Assembly: GCF_009762795.1 (NCBI RefSeq)
Contig: NZ_CP046400.1
Coordinates: 1,837,501 to 1,901,500, forward strand
Source: Pseudodesulfovibrio cashew
GTDB taxonomy: Bacteria > Desulfobacterota > Desulfovibrionia > Desulfovibrionales > Desulfovibrionaceae
Direction of reading: 5' to 3'
Length of the DNA stretch: 64,000 bases
The position numbers were made by a program, and so were the translations under genes. The notes beneath the pieces are model-generated. The model was given only the letters and a program-made list of their open reading frames with translations. It had not been told where the DNA came from and did not search any database. Shown piece after piece: positions 15,202-22,827 of the stretch (within the stretch, counting starts at the first letter, position 1; every line of letters begins with the position of its first letter).

Positions 15202-15630
15202 TTAGGAAACTTCCACAACCTCGATGTCAAAGACAAGGGTCTTTCCGGCCAGAGGGTGGTTGCCGTCCAGGGTGACCGTCTCCTCATCGAACTCGGTGAC
15301 CCGCACATAGGCGGGCTGGCCGTCTTCGGTGCGCAGCTCCAGCATGACGCCTTCCTGCAGCTCGACATTGGGCGGAATCTGGTTGCGGCGGACCTGGAAG
15401 ACCAACTGCGGGTTGGGATCGCCATACCCCTCTGCCGGGGGAATCTCGGTGGTGACCTTGTCGCCCACGGATTTGCCGATGACTGCCTTTTCAAAACCGG
15501 CGATGACCATGCCCTCGCCCAGCTTGAACTCCAGCGGGTCGCGGCCTTCGCTCGAATCGAACCTGCTGCCGTCTTCTTTCAACGTGCCGGTGTAGTGTAC
15601 CTTGACGGTGCTTCCTTGTTGTGCGGTCAT
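15202..15630 (-). CDS. FKBP-type peptidyl-prolyl isomerase, SlyD-like
   Basis: A 142-residue cytoplasmic proline isomerase and chaperone. The opening VKVHYTGTLKEDGSRFDSSEGRDPLEFKLG and GMVIAGFEKAVIGKSVGDK are the FKBP fold, with PAEGYGDPNPQLV leading into the inserted-flap region typical of SlyD, and the end NHPLAGKTLVFDIEVVEV returning to the FKBP core. The histidine-rich metal-binding tail of E. coli SlyD is absent. The ATG at 15630 has AAGGAG six bases upstream. Longer readings to 15822 run through a repeat hairpin. Confidence 0.92.
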   Translation of the reverse strand: MTAQQGSTVKVHYTGTLKEDGSRFDSSEGRDPLEFKLGEGMVIAGFEKAVIGKSVGDKVTTEIPPAEGYGDPNPQLVFQVRRNQIPPNVELQEGVMLELRTEDGQPAYVRVTEFDEETVTLDGNHPLAGKTLVFDIEVVEVS

Positions 15631-15667
15631 GCTGACTCCTTGTGCTTGCTTTGCCTCCGGCGGCCAA

Positions 15668-15724
15668 GGGGAAGGGGAGAGAGGGAAACCCTTTGCACAG
15701 GGCTTTCCCTCTCTCCCCTTCCCC
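15668..15724. repeat. Purine/pyrimidine hairpin repeat, unit 1
   Basis: A 21-bp perfect stem: GGGGAAGGGGAGAGAGGGAA plus A at 15668-15688 pairs with 15704-15724, and the loop contains a further CCC/GGG pair. One strand of each arm is almost pure purine. It is followed by CTGGACCCCCATCCCC. The same arrangement appears in opposite orientation at 16030-16117. Confidence 0.8.
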
Positions 15725-16062
15725 CTGGACCCCCATCCCCTCTCTTCCTTTCCTGAACCCTGTGGCGCCGCTGACGCGGGGCGGAAGGCGGGTATGGTGC
15801 ACTGTCGCTCGGGAAAGCACACGAGGGCGTTAGTTCTACTTGCGGTTTATTCGCTTGTTTCCATCCGATAAATTCAGGGGATAGTAGAATACATCGAAGT
15901 TGATGTACACCCCGGGGCAACTTGGCGGTCTTTCGATCCATCCCCTCTAGTGTCTCAGTCTCTTTCTGATTTCTTGACCTGCCGCAAACTCGATTTTCCG
16001 ATGGCCTCGGAATATCCTGCGGCGCGACAAAAAGTTTGGGAAAGGGGATGGGATGGGGGCCC

Positions 16063-16117
16063 GGGGGAAGGGAAGGGGGCGAACCCTTCTCTAAGGGTTT
16101 TCCCCTTCCCTTCCCCC
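16063..16117. repeat. Purine/pyrimidine hairpin repeat, unit 2
   Basis: GGGGGAAGGGAAGGGG (16063-16078) pairs with CCCCTTCCCTTCCCCC (16102-16117), and an inner ACCCTT-CTCT-AAGGGT hairpin fills the loop. It lies 21 bp beyond the trpS stop and may stop trpS transcription. Preceding GGGGATGGGATGGGGG mirrors the flank of unit 1, so the two units are an inverted pair. Confidence 0.8.
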
Positions 16118-16138
16118 GGCCGCCGGAGGCCTTGCCTC

Positions 16139-17128
16139 CTAATAATCGAATCCGGTGACCTGGCGGACTTCGTCCATGGTCTTTTCGGCAAAGGCGCGTG
16201 CCTTCTTGTTGCCGTCGTGCAGGATTTCGCGGACGCGCTCGTCGGTGCAGGCGGCGCGGCGTTCCTGCATGGGAGTGAGGAATCGTTCCATGGACTCCAT
16301 GAGCAGCTTTTTGCAATCCACGCAACCCCAGGAGGCGTTGCGACAGCCTTCCTGAATCTCCGGCAGCTTTTCCGGATCGGTGAGCAGCCGGTGATAGGGG
16401 TAGAGGTTGCAGATTTCCGGGTCGCCCGGGTCGGACTTGCGCAGTCGGTTCTCGTCGGTCTTCATGCCGCGCAGTTTGGGCATGATCTCCTCCATGGGCT
16501 CGGAGAGCATGATGGAGTTGCCGTAGGACTTGGACATCTTGCGTCCGTCCAGGCCGAGGAGCTTGGACTCTTCGGTGAGCATGTCCGCCGGTTCCGGGAA
16601 AAGGTCGGTGTTGTTCAGGTGGTTGAAGCGGCGGGCGATCTCGCGGGTCAGCTCCAGGTGCGGGAGCTGGTCCTTGCCAACGGGCACGGCGCACGCCTTG
16701 TACATGAGGATATCGGTGCTCATGAGCACGGGATAGCCCAGGAAGCCGTAGGTGTTCAGGTCCTTCTGGACCAGTTCGGTCTTCTGTTCCTTGTAGGTGG
16801 GGCAGCGCTCCAGCCAGCCGAGCGGGGTGGTCATCGAGAGCATGAGGTGCAGCTCTGCGTGTTCCTTGATCTTGGACTGCTGGAAGATGACGCATTTTTC
16901 CGGGTCCAGGCCGGAGGCGACCCAATCCTTGACCAGGCCGGGCACGAAGCCCTTGATCCGGGTGGGATTGGCGTATTCGCTGGTCAGGGCGTGCCAGTCG
17001 GCCACGAAAAAGTAGCAGTCGTATTCTTCCTGGAGCTTGATCCAGTTGGCGATGACGCCGAAGTAGTGACCGAGGTGGAGGGGGCCGGTGGGCCGCATGC
17101 CGGAGAGAATGCGTTTGTTGTCGCTCAT
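16139..17128 (-). CDS. trpS: Tryptophanyl-tRNA synthetase with probable [4Fe-4S] site
   Basis: Class I aminoacyl-tRNA synthetase of 329 residues. The HIGH motif appears as PLHLGHYFG (residues 16-24) and KMSKS at 197-201; the DILMYKACAVPVGKDQLPHLELTREIARRFN block is typical of TrpRS. In the C-terminal anticodon-binding region Cys240-x21-Cys262-x6-Cys269-x2-Cys272 nearly reproduces the C-x22-C-x6-C-x2-C motif that binds a [4Fe-4S] cluster in Thermotoga maritima TrpRS. The next gene (site-2 protease) lies 16 bp upstream on the same strand, so they may be cotranscribed. Confidence 0.96.
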   Translation of the reverse strand: MSDNKRILSGMRPTGPLHLGHYFGVIANWIKLQEEYDCYFFVADWHALTSEYANPTRIKGFVPGLVKDWVASGLDPEKCVIFQQSKIKEHAELHLMLSMTTPLGWLERCPTYKEQKTELVQKDLNTYGFLGYPVLMSTDILMYKACAVPVGKDQLPHLELTREIARRFNHLNNTDLFPEPADMLTEESKLLGLDGRKMSKSYGNSIMLSEPMEEIMPKLRGMKTDENRLRKSDPGDPEICNLYPYHRLLTDPEKLPEIQEGCRNASWGCVDCKKLLMESMERFLTPMQERRAACTDERVREILHDGNKKARAFAEKTMDEVRQVTGFDY

Positions 17129-17144
17129 GATGGAATCGCTGGGT

Positions 17145-17810
17145 TTATATGTTGACGCCGAGCAGGGCGGCCGCGCCCGAGACCAGGGGGAAGATCACCT
17201 GGCCCACCAGGGAGTAGCCGGAGAAGCGCCCGACAAGGATCAGGCCGATGAGGATGAAGAATCCGTATCGGCTGAGGCTCATGTACTTGTAAGCCAGACG
17301 AGGCGGCAGAAAATACGCCAGAACGTTGCTGCCGTCCAGTGGCGGGATGGGAATGAGGTTGAAGATGCCGAGGACAAGGTTCACGAAGACCCCGGCCTCG
17401 CAGATGTAATACAGGGGCACCACCACTGACTGGGCCAGCCCTCCTTGGGTGAAGGGGATCGAGGCCAGCAGGTGCAGGACGATGGCGAAGACGCAGGCGA
17501 GGATGAAATTGACGCCCGGACCGGCGATGGCGGTGAGCAGCATGCCCTTGCGCGGGTCCTTGAAGTAGTTCGGATTGATGGGCACGGGCTTGGCCCAGCC
17601 GAACTGGACGAAAAAGAAGGCCAGGGTTCCCAGCGGGTCCAGATGCCTGATGGGGTTGAGCGTCAGCCGTCCCATGGACTTGGCCGTGGGGTCGCCGAGC
17701 AGATAGGCGACGTAGCCGTGGGCCACCTCATGGCAGACCAGGGCGATGAGCAGGCCGGGAGCAAGGATGACCGCCTGCTGGAGGGCGGCTGCGGAAAAGA
17801 AAGCGGGCAT
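17145..17810 (-). CDS. Site-2-type membrane metalloprotease (M50 family)
   Basis: A 221-residue integral membrane protease of the compact, PDZ-less, FtsH-unrelated S2P group. The zinc site HEVAH lies in LLIALVCHEVAHGYVAYLLGD (about residues 26-31) and the third ligand is in NLIPIPPLDGSNVLAYFLP. Several hydrophobic helices surround these, and PIRHLDPLGTLAFF is the usual linking segment. Substrates are unknown; relatives cleave transmembrane segments of anti-sigma factors or small proteins. It sits directly upstream of trpS on the same strand, an arrangement I recall from related genomes. Confidence 0.9.
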   Translation of the reverse strand: MPAFFSAAALQQAVILAPGLLIALVCHEVAHGYVAYLLGDPTAKSMGRLTLNPIRHLDPLGTLAFFFVQFGWAKPVPINPNYFKDPRKGMLLTAIAGPGVNFILACVFAIVLHLLASIPFTQGGLAQSVVVPLYYICEAGVFVNLVLGIFNLIPIPPLDGSNVLAYFLPPRLAYKYMSLSRYGFFILIGLILVGRFSGYSLVGQVIFPLVSGAAALLGVNI

Positions 17811-17867
17811 GCGAAGCGGCTACCATGCGAGGGTGGGCGACGCAAGCGGAATGTCCGTGACGATCCC

Positions 17868-18758
17868 TTACGGGTGCGCCGCAACAGGACGTTTGCCAGG
17901 GATGAACCGGAACCGGTCCAGCGCTTCCCGCGTCTCTTGGGTGACGTGGTGCCCTGGCAGGTCGATGCGGACCCGTTTCTCCAGCTTGGCCTCATGCAGG
18001 GCAGTTGCAAAAGCCGGGGTGGAGGTCAGGAGTTCCTGGAATTCGCCGGACTCATACGCGGCCTCGAGACCACGGAGGATGTCGTTGTGGAGGTCCTGCC
18101 TGTCCTTTCCCACAAAGAAGTAGAAGGCAAATGGGTAGGTCAGCAGCAGGTGCTCGTCGATGACCAGTTCCGGGTTGGTGCCCTTTTGCAGCCGATACTC
18201 TCCGCCAATCTCGAAAAGCCCGCGCGGGAAGAGGTCCACCCGGCCGGCGGCGGTCATCCTGTAGAGGAGTTCCCCTTTGTACACCTCCTCGACACGGAGG
18301 CCTGCGGCCCTGAGGATGGGGACATCGGCCCAGCCGAGCCCCTGGATGAAAGTGAACTCGCGGAGATCCTCCAGGGTGCGTACCGACTTCAGCTTGCCTG
18401 CCGTGGCCTTGTTGGTGAGCAGGATGCGCTGTCCCGAGCCGACACCGAGCATGATGGGTGCGTGCACCGCCAACAGCTCGGTTTCGAGCTTCGGGCTCGT
18501 GCCCAGAACGATGACGCAAGCCTCGCCAGGGGTCTTGATGCGCTCGATTCGACGTAATTGAGAGGACTCGTCTATGCTGACGGCGACGCGGTAGGGCTTG
18601 CCGGACTTGGTGAGCGCAAGCTTGAGAAGCGCCTCGTTGTAGCCCTCGCCCGCATTCTCTGCGGATTGGATGAGATGAACCGTCTCCGGCTCCTCCGCCA
18701 GGCAGGGCAAACAGGCTCCCAGGAGCAGGGTCAGAATTGTAAGCAAAAGGCGCGGCAC
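17868..18758 (-). CDS. Periplasmic solute-binding-like protein
   Basis: A 296-residue exported protein. The N-terminus has a signal sequence (MPRLLLTILTLLLGACLPCLA), cleavable either by signal peptidase I after CLA or, less likely, at the LGAC lipobox-like site. The mature part resembles the type II periplasmic binding fold of amino-acid binding proteins: a ligand-hinge section MLGVGSGQRILLTNKATAGKLKSVRTLEDLREFTFIQG and a later GLEAAYESGEFQELL. There is no ABC permease or ATPase nearby, so it may be a sensor-associated or orphan binding protein. Confidence 0.75.
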   Translation of the reverse strand: MPRLLLTILTLLLGACLPCLAEEPETVHLIQSAENAGEGYNEALLKLALTKSGKPYRVAVSIDESSQLRRIERIKTPGEACVIVLGTSPKLETELLAVHAPIMLGVGSGQRILLTNKATAGKLKSVRTLEDLREFTFIQGLGWADVPILRAAGLRVEEVYKGELLYRMTAAGRVDLFPRGLFEIGGEYRLQKGTNPELVIDEHLLLTYPFAFYFFVGKDRQDLHNDILRGLEAAYESGEFQELLTSTPAFATALHEAKLEKRVRIDLPGHHVTQETREALDRFRFIPGKRPVAAHP

Positions 18759-18839
18759 GCTTCATTCTCCGGATGATGTGGGAACAGTCGCCCCAGAAAA
18801 CGCAATTTCACCCCGTTGTCAATGTTCCGCTCAAGGCGG

Positions 18840-19811
18840 CTACATGATCTCGGCGCGGGACAGCATCTCCACGAACCGTTTGAGTAGCGGCTTTTCCACC
18901 ATGCCATCGTCGTCCATGATGGTCTTGAGCGCCTCAAAGGGACGCAGGGCCTTGCGGTAGGGCATATTACGGGTCAGCGTGTCGTAGGCGTTGCACAGGC
19001 AGATTATCTGCACGTACTGCGGGATGTCCTCGCTGCCGGCCTTGGTGGGATAGCCTTTGCCGTCGGCCCGCTCGTGGTGGAAGAGGATGCAGTTGGAGGC
19101 GATGGAGGAGAGGTTGAAGCAGGAGCAGGTTCTGGCCCCGACCATGGGGTGCAGCTGAAGCACGGCGGCTTCGTCTCCGCTGAGCTCTGCGGGGTCCTTG
19201 GTCACGATGTCCTGGGGGAGGCCTATTTTGCCGATGTCGTGGAGCAGGGCGCCCATGCCGCAGGATAGGATCTTGAAATCCTGGTAGCCGAACTCATGCA
19301 TCAGGGCCATGGAGTAGACCATGGTGCTGATGCCGTGGTGGTAAATATTGTACCCCTTGCTGATGAAGCCGGAAAGATGCTTGAGGGGCTTGGGCGACTG
19401 GATGAACCCGGCGGTGGAAGTAATAAGCTGCTCGAATCGGTGGTATCGCTTCTCAAAGGTGGGGCCGGGCAGCTTGTCTTCATAGAGTTCCTTGCCCAAC
19501 ATGGCGGCGGCGTTGGACCAGGCCTCGGCGCGTTTGTCCAGGGGAATTCCCTCGTCATCCAGGATGCCGGTGATATACTCGTTCAGATAGGTTCGGTAGC
19601 TGTCCAGGCTGCGCTTGTCGATGTATACGTTGTTGACGCTGTTGGCGGCCAGTTCGCGGCATTGGCCGCCGGTCAGGGTCATGCCGGCGGCGTTGAACAG
19701 GACGTAGTTGCCCTCATGGCGCAGGAAGACGTCGAAGGGTACCCGGGAGTCGGCCCGCAACATGAGTGGGGAGATGGAGACGTATTGGGGCTTGCTGCGC
19801 TTCGGGACCAT
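18840..19811 (-). CDS. HD-GYP domain c-di-GMP phosphodiesterase
   Basis: The 323-residue protein has a canonical HD-GYP domain in its second half: LLHDIGKIGLPQDIV, LQLHPMVGARTC, FHHERADGKGYP and a following LCNAYDTLTRNMPYRKA. These bind two or three metal ions and degrade cyclic di-GMP. The N-terminal ~130 residues match no receiver or PAS pattern I can see, but resemble the N-terminal domain (DUF3391-like) often attached to HD-GYP proteins. It is soluble. The upstream neighbour on the same strand is a lone response regulator, separated by a terminator, so functional coupling is possible but not operonic. Confidence 0.9.
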   Translation of the reverse strand: MVPKRSKPQYVSISPLMLRADSRVPFDVFLRHEGNYVLFNAAGMTLTGGQCRELAANSVNNVYIDKRSLDSYRTYLNEYITGILDDEGIPLDKRAEAWSNAAAMLGKELYEDKLPGPTFEKRYHRFEQLITSTAGFIQSPKPLKHLSGFISKGYNIYHHGISTMVYSMALMHEFGYQDFKILSCGMGALLHDIGKIGLPQDIVTKDPAELSGDEAAVLQLHPMVGARTCSCFNLSSIASNCILFHHERADGKGYPTKAGSEDIPQYVQIICLCNAYDTLTRNMPYRKALRPFEALKTIMDDDGMVEKPLLKRFVEMLSRAEIM

Positions 19812-19924
19812 GCGTGTTTTCCTGTGGCGGCGTCAGGTTGTCTGAAATGACGCCCTGTGCCGTATGGATTTTTCTACGTGCCGCCTTTCCCGATGTCAAT
19901 TTCGCGGTTGTGACGCCAGCTGGG

Positions 19925-19962
19925 AAGCAAAAGGCGTCCTCTCCATTTCGGGAGAGGACGCC
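19925..19962 (-). terminator. Terminator of the response regulator gene
   Basis: GGCGTCCTCTCC and GGAGAGGACGCC form a perfect 12-bp stem (19933-19944 with 19951-19962), followed on the minus strand by TTTTGC. Confidence 0.88.
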
Positions 19963-19987
19963 CTGCGGAAAAAATACCGGGGACGGC

Positions 19988-20359
19988 CTACATGCCGGCC
20001 TTGTTCACGGCCATGCGCACCTTGTCCTTGAGTTCGGTAAGATCCACGGACTTGACCACGTAGTAGTCGGCGGCGATGGATTTGAGGTCGTGCTGGAAGG
20101 AGTCGTAGGCCGTGGACAGGATAACCGGAATCTGTTGGTTCTGGGAGCGGATCTCCTGCAACAGGTCCAGGCCGGACCGGTTCACGCCGAGTTTGATATC
20201 CAGAATGACGATGGTCGGGTCTTCGCGGCCGATGACGTCGAGGATGTCCTCCTCTCCGTCGGAGGTGGCCACTTCATAGCCGTCGGCCTCCAGTTCTTCC
20301 CGGTAGAGCATGCGGATGTGTTTTTCGTCGTCGACGACGAGAATCTTCGGTTGGCTCAT
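19988..20359 (-). CDS. Stand-alone response regulator receiver protein
   Basis: A 123-residue CheY-like receiver domain with nothing attached. The acidic pocket DDE (residues 10-12), the phospho-acceptor Asp in TIVILDIKLG (about 54), the conserved Thr/Ser in ILSTAYDS and the Lys in YVVKSVD are all present, so it should be phosphorylatable. There is no output domain and no kinase gene nearby; it may be a phosphate relay or may work with the neighbouring HD-GYP protein. AAGGAGGA lies just upstream of the ATG. Confidence 0.93.
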   Translation of the reverse strand: MSQPKILVVDDEKHIRMLYREELEADGYEVATSDGEEDILDVIGREDPTIVILDIKLGVNRSGLDLLQEIRSQNQQIPVILSTAYDSFQHDLKSIAADYYVVKSVDLTELKDKVRMAVNKAGM

Positions 20360-20395
20360 GGAATCCTCCTTGAGAAAATATCCCTATGTCGGACG

Positions 20396-20575
20396 TTACA
20401 GGACATTGCGGTTTTGGGTCAACACGATTCCCTTATTTTTTGGCAAGGATTGGCATTTGCCGCATGCGTCAGCAGGGACTCCACGCCTTCCGACCTTGAA
20501 CTCGGCGGACTTCGCGGGTAGGGTCCGCCCACACCGCTGGCATTCAAAACGGCTGGCGGAAGGAGAAACAATCAT
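20396..20575 (-). CDS. Possible 59-residue zinc-ribbon microprotein
   Basis: Between the response regulator and the sulfur-carrier gene, the minus strand encodes a short product with two CxxC pairs: RFECQRCGRTLPAKSAEFKV and, about 25 residues on, ACGKCQSLPKN. This spacing is normal for a zinc ribbon. The ATG at 20575 shares the palindrome CATG with the start of the divergent ttuB-like gene at 20574, and there is only a weak GGA upstream. It fills a gap that otherwise has no content. It may be a real small protein or a fortuitous ORF; I lean slightly towards real because both knuckles and a plausible length are present. Confidence 0.4.
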   Translation of the reverse strand: MIVSPSASRFECQRCGRTLPAKSAEFKVGRRGVPADACGKCQSLPKNKGIVLTQNRNVL

Positions 20576-20771
20576 GATTACCGTCCATCTCGAACCGGAG
20601 GGGGAAGTGGTCGAGCTGCACAATACCAAAAGTGTGCTCGCCGTGCTGAACCGGCTGAACCTCCGTTCCACCATGGCCATCGTCGTCCGCGACGGCGAGC
20701 TGCTCACCCCGGACCGCAAGCTGCACATGAACGACGTGCTGATGGTCCGCAAAGTCACGTCCGCAGGCTAG
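20574..20771 (+). CDS. ttuB: Ubiquitin-like sulfur carrier (ThiS/MoaD/TtuB type)
   Basis: A 65-residue beta-grasp protein: short, starting MITVHLEPEGEVVELHN and ending LMVRKVTSAG. The family carries sulfur as a C-terminal thiocarboxylate, normally on a Gly-Gly tail; here the tail is Ala-Gly. It lies 12 bp before a TtuA-like thiolase, the pairing known from Thermus where TtuB donates sulfur to tRNA 2-thiouridine. AAGGAG stands nine bases before the ATG. The gene name is therefore given by analogy and context; a ThiS or MoaD role is possible but no thi or moa genes are near. Confidence 0.75.
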   Translation: MITVHLEPEGEVVELHNTKSVLAVLNRLNLRSTMAIVVRDGELLTPDRKLHMNDVLMVRKVTSAG

Positions 20772-20783
20772 GGAGGCCATCAT

Positions 20784-21707
20784 ATGAAATGCTCTCGCTG
20801 CAAAAAGCTCGCGTGCGTGGCCCTGCCCAGCCACCACGCCGGATTCTGTCCCGAGTGCTTCCCGCTCTTTTTCACCCGCCAGGTGGAGACCGCCATCCGG
20901 CGCGAAAAGATGTTCACCCATGACGAGCGCATCCTCGTGGCCCTGTCCGGCGGCAAGGACTCCCTGGCGTTGATGCTGGAGCTCAAGCTCCAGGGATACG
21001 ACGTCACCGGTCTGCACATCGACCTCGGCATCCCGGATTCCTCGTGGAAGGCGCGCAAGAAGGTCGAGGACTTCTGCGATGCCAACGACCTGAAGCTGGA
21101 AGTCTTTGAAATGGAGGCGTGGGGATTGCCCATCTGCGACGTGAAGCAGTACGTGGACCGTCCAGTCTGCGCCGTGTGCGGCAAGCTCAAGCGTCACCAC
21201 TTCAATCGCATCGCCCGCGAGGGTGGCTACGACGCCCTGGCCACGGGTCACAACCTCGATGACGAGGTGGCGCGCCTGTTCGCCAACACCCTGCGCTGGG
21301 ACACCCCCTACCTTTCGGATCAGGGCCCGGTTCTGCCCGCGAGCGACGGGTTCGTGCGCAAGGTCAAGCCGCTCTTCCGCCTCTCGGAGTTCGAGACCGC
21401 CAACTACGCGTTCCTCAAGGGCATCGAGATTCATTCCGACCCCTGCCCCTACGCTTCGGGCGCGAGCTTCACCAACCACAAGCAGTTGTGGGGCGAACTG
21501 GAGCACCGCAGCCCGGGCCAGAAGTTTCAGTTCTACAACGGGTTCCTCCAGCGCGGCAAACTGGCCTTCCAGGCCCTGGAAAAGGAAACCGGCGCGACCC
21601 TGCAGCCGTGCGAGGAGTGCGGTTCGCCCACCAGCGTGGGGCGCTGCTCCATCTGCCGCATCAAGGAATCGGTCCACCGGAAAAAGGCCGCCGCAGCGGA
21701 AGGATAG
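20784..21707 (+). CDS. ttuA: TtuA-like tRNA 2-thiolation enzyme
   Basis: A 307-residue N-type ATP pyrophosphatase. The N-terminal zinc finger uses Cys3, Cys6, Cys22 and Cys25; the PP-loop is SGGKDS (55-60); the three cysteines that hold the [4Fe-4S] cluster in TtuA correspond to Cys129, Cys132 and Cys221; and a C-terminal zinc finger has Cys276, Cys279, Cys288 and Cys291. This two-finger, three-cysteine layout matches TtuA, which thiolates U54 of tRNA in thermophiles, and the related NcsA/Ncs6 group. In a mesophile the target base is unknown. It follows the sulfur-carrier gene by 12 bp and precedes a glycosyltransferase gene by 6 bp. Confidence 0.85.
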   Translation: MKCSRCKKLACVALPSHHAGFCPECFPLFFTRQVETAIRREKMFTHDERILVALSGGKDSLALMLELKLQGYDVTGLHIDLGIPDSSWKARKKVEDFCDANDLKLEVFEMEAWGLPICDVKQYVDRPVCAVCGKLKRHHFNRIAREGGYDALATGHNLDDEVARLFANTLRWDTPYLSDQGPVLPASDGFVRKVKPLFRLSEFETANYAFLKGIEIHSDPCPYASGASFTNHKQLWGELEHRSPGQKFQFYNGFLQRGKLAFQALEKETGATLQPCEECGSPTSVGRCSICRIKESVHRKKAAAAEG

Positions 21708-21713
21708 GCGATC

Positions 21714-22733
21714 ATGGCCGCCCCGAAGATCTCCGTGACCCTGCCCTGCTACAACTGCGGGGAGACTGTGGGCCGGGCTCTGGACTCGATCCTGGCCCAG
21801 ACCTGTGGGGATTTCGAGGTGGTGGCCGTGGATGACGGCAGCACGGACCACACCGCGTCCGTGTTGGCCGAATACGTCCGCAGGGATGGGCGCGTGCGTA
21901 CCTTCTCCATCGAGCACGGCGGGGTGGTTGCCGCGGCCAACGCCGCCATCGAGGCAGCCCGTGGGCGGTACATCGCGCGCATGGACGCCGACGACGAGAT
22001 GCTTCCCGAACGGCTGGCCGCCCAGGCCGGGCTCCTGGACGAAAATCCCGGCCTCGGCCTGGTGGGCTGCCGGGTGCGCTTCGGCGGTTGCCGCGAGTCC
22101 TGCGCCGGCTACGCCCACTATGTGGACTGGACCAACACGCTGCTCACGCCCGAGGCCATCTCCCTGAACCGATTCGTGGAGTTCCCGGTGCCCAACCCGT
22201 CCATCCTCTATCGCCGGGAGTGCGTGGAGACCCACGGCCTCTACCGCGACGGCGACTTTCCCGAGGACTACGAACTGCTCCTGCGCTGGCTGGAGGCCGG
22301 GGTGGCCATGGCCAAGGTGGACGAGGAGCTGCTGGTCTGGAACGACCCGCCCTCGCGTCTCTCGCGCAACCACCCGCGCTACGACGTGGACGCCTTCTAC
22401 CGGGTCAAGAGCGAATACCTGGCTCGCTGGCTGGGGGCCAACAACCCGCACCATCCTGTTGTCCACATTCTCGGCTCGGGGAGGACCACCCGCAAGCGCG
22501 CCGACCTGCTCCTTGACCACGACATCGAGTTCGCGGCCTACCACGATGTGGACCCGCGCAAGATCGGCCACGTGGTCAACGGCGTGCCCGTGCTCGACCG
22601 CGACAGGATTCCGCAGCCCGGAGCTGGGTTCTGCCTTCCCTATGTGGCCAGCCGGGGAGCGCGCGAGGAGATCGCCGAGTTCCTGGAGGCTCGAGGCTTC
22701 GTGCTCGGGCTGGATTATCTTCCCGCAGCGTAA
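21714..22733 (+). CDS. Family 2 glycosyltransferase with C-terminal Rossmann-like domain
   Basis: 339 residues. The first ~235 are a GT-A glycosyltransferase: VTLPCYNCGETVGRALDSIL, VAVDDGSTD, the metal-binding ARMDADDEMLPERL and a later EDYELLLRWLEAG. The last ~100 (from HHPVVHILGSGRTTRKRADLL to the end) look like a small nucleotide-binding domain similar to the N-terminal part of PglD/NeuD-type enzymes, with DVDPRKIGHVVNGVPVLDRD and a final GLDYLPAA. It is probably cytoplasmic. It follows the ttuA-like gene by 6 bp and may be cotranscribed, but no sugar-biosynthesis genes are adjacent. Confidence 0.85.
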   Translation: MAAPKISVTLPCYNCGETVGRALDSILAQTCGDFEVVAVDDGSTDHTASVLAEYVRRDGRVRTFSIEHGGVVAAANAAIEAARGRYIARMDADDEMLPERLAAQAGLLDENPGLGLVGCRVRFGGCRESCAGYAHYVDWTNTLLTPEAISLNRFVEFPVPNPSILYRRECVETHGLYRDGDFPEDYELLLRWLEAGVAMAKVDEELLVWNDPPSRLSRNHPRYDVDAFYRVKSEYLARWLGANNPHHPVVHILGSGRTTRKRADLLLDHDIEFAAYHDVDPRKIGHVVNGVPVLDRDRIPQPGAGFCLPYVASRGAREEIAEFLEARGFVLGLDYLPAA

Positions 22734-22827
22734 CATACTCTGATCACGGTCAATGCGCTTGACCAAAACAGCGGAATCGGCGTATCGCTTGATCGATTTT
22801 CTCAATAGTAACCATACGAGGAAGCCG

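Larger units (their letters stand above)
15631..16138. other. 508-bp intergenic region between trpS and the FKBP gene
   Basis: Apart from the two purine-rich hairpins (15668-15724 and 16063-16117), I see no gene. The central part, 15790-15990, has ordinary composition and probably contains the promoter for the FKBP gene on the minus strand, but no convincing -35/-10 pair stands out. Confidence 0.5.
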
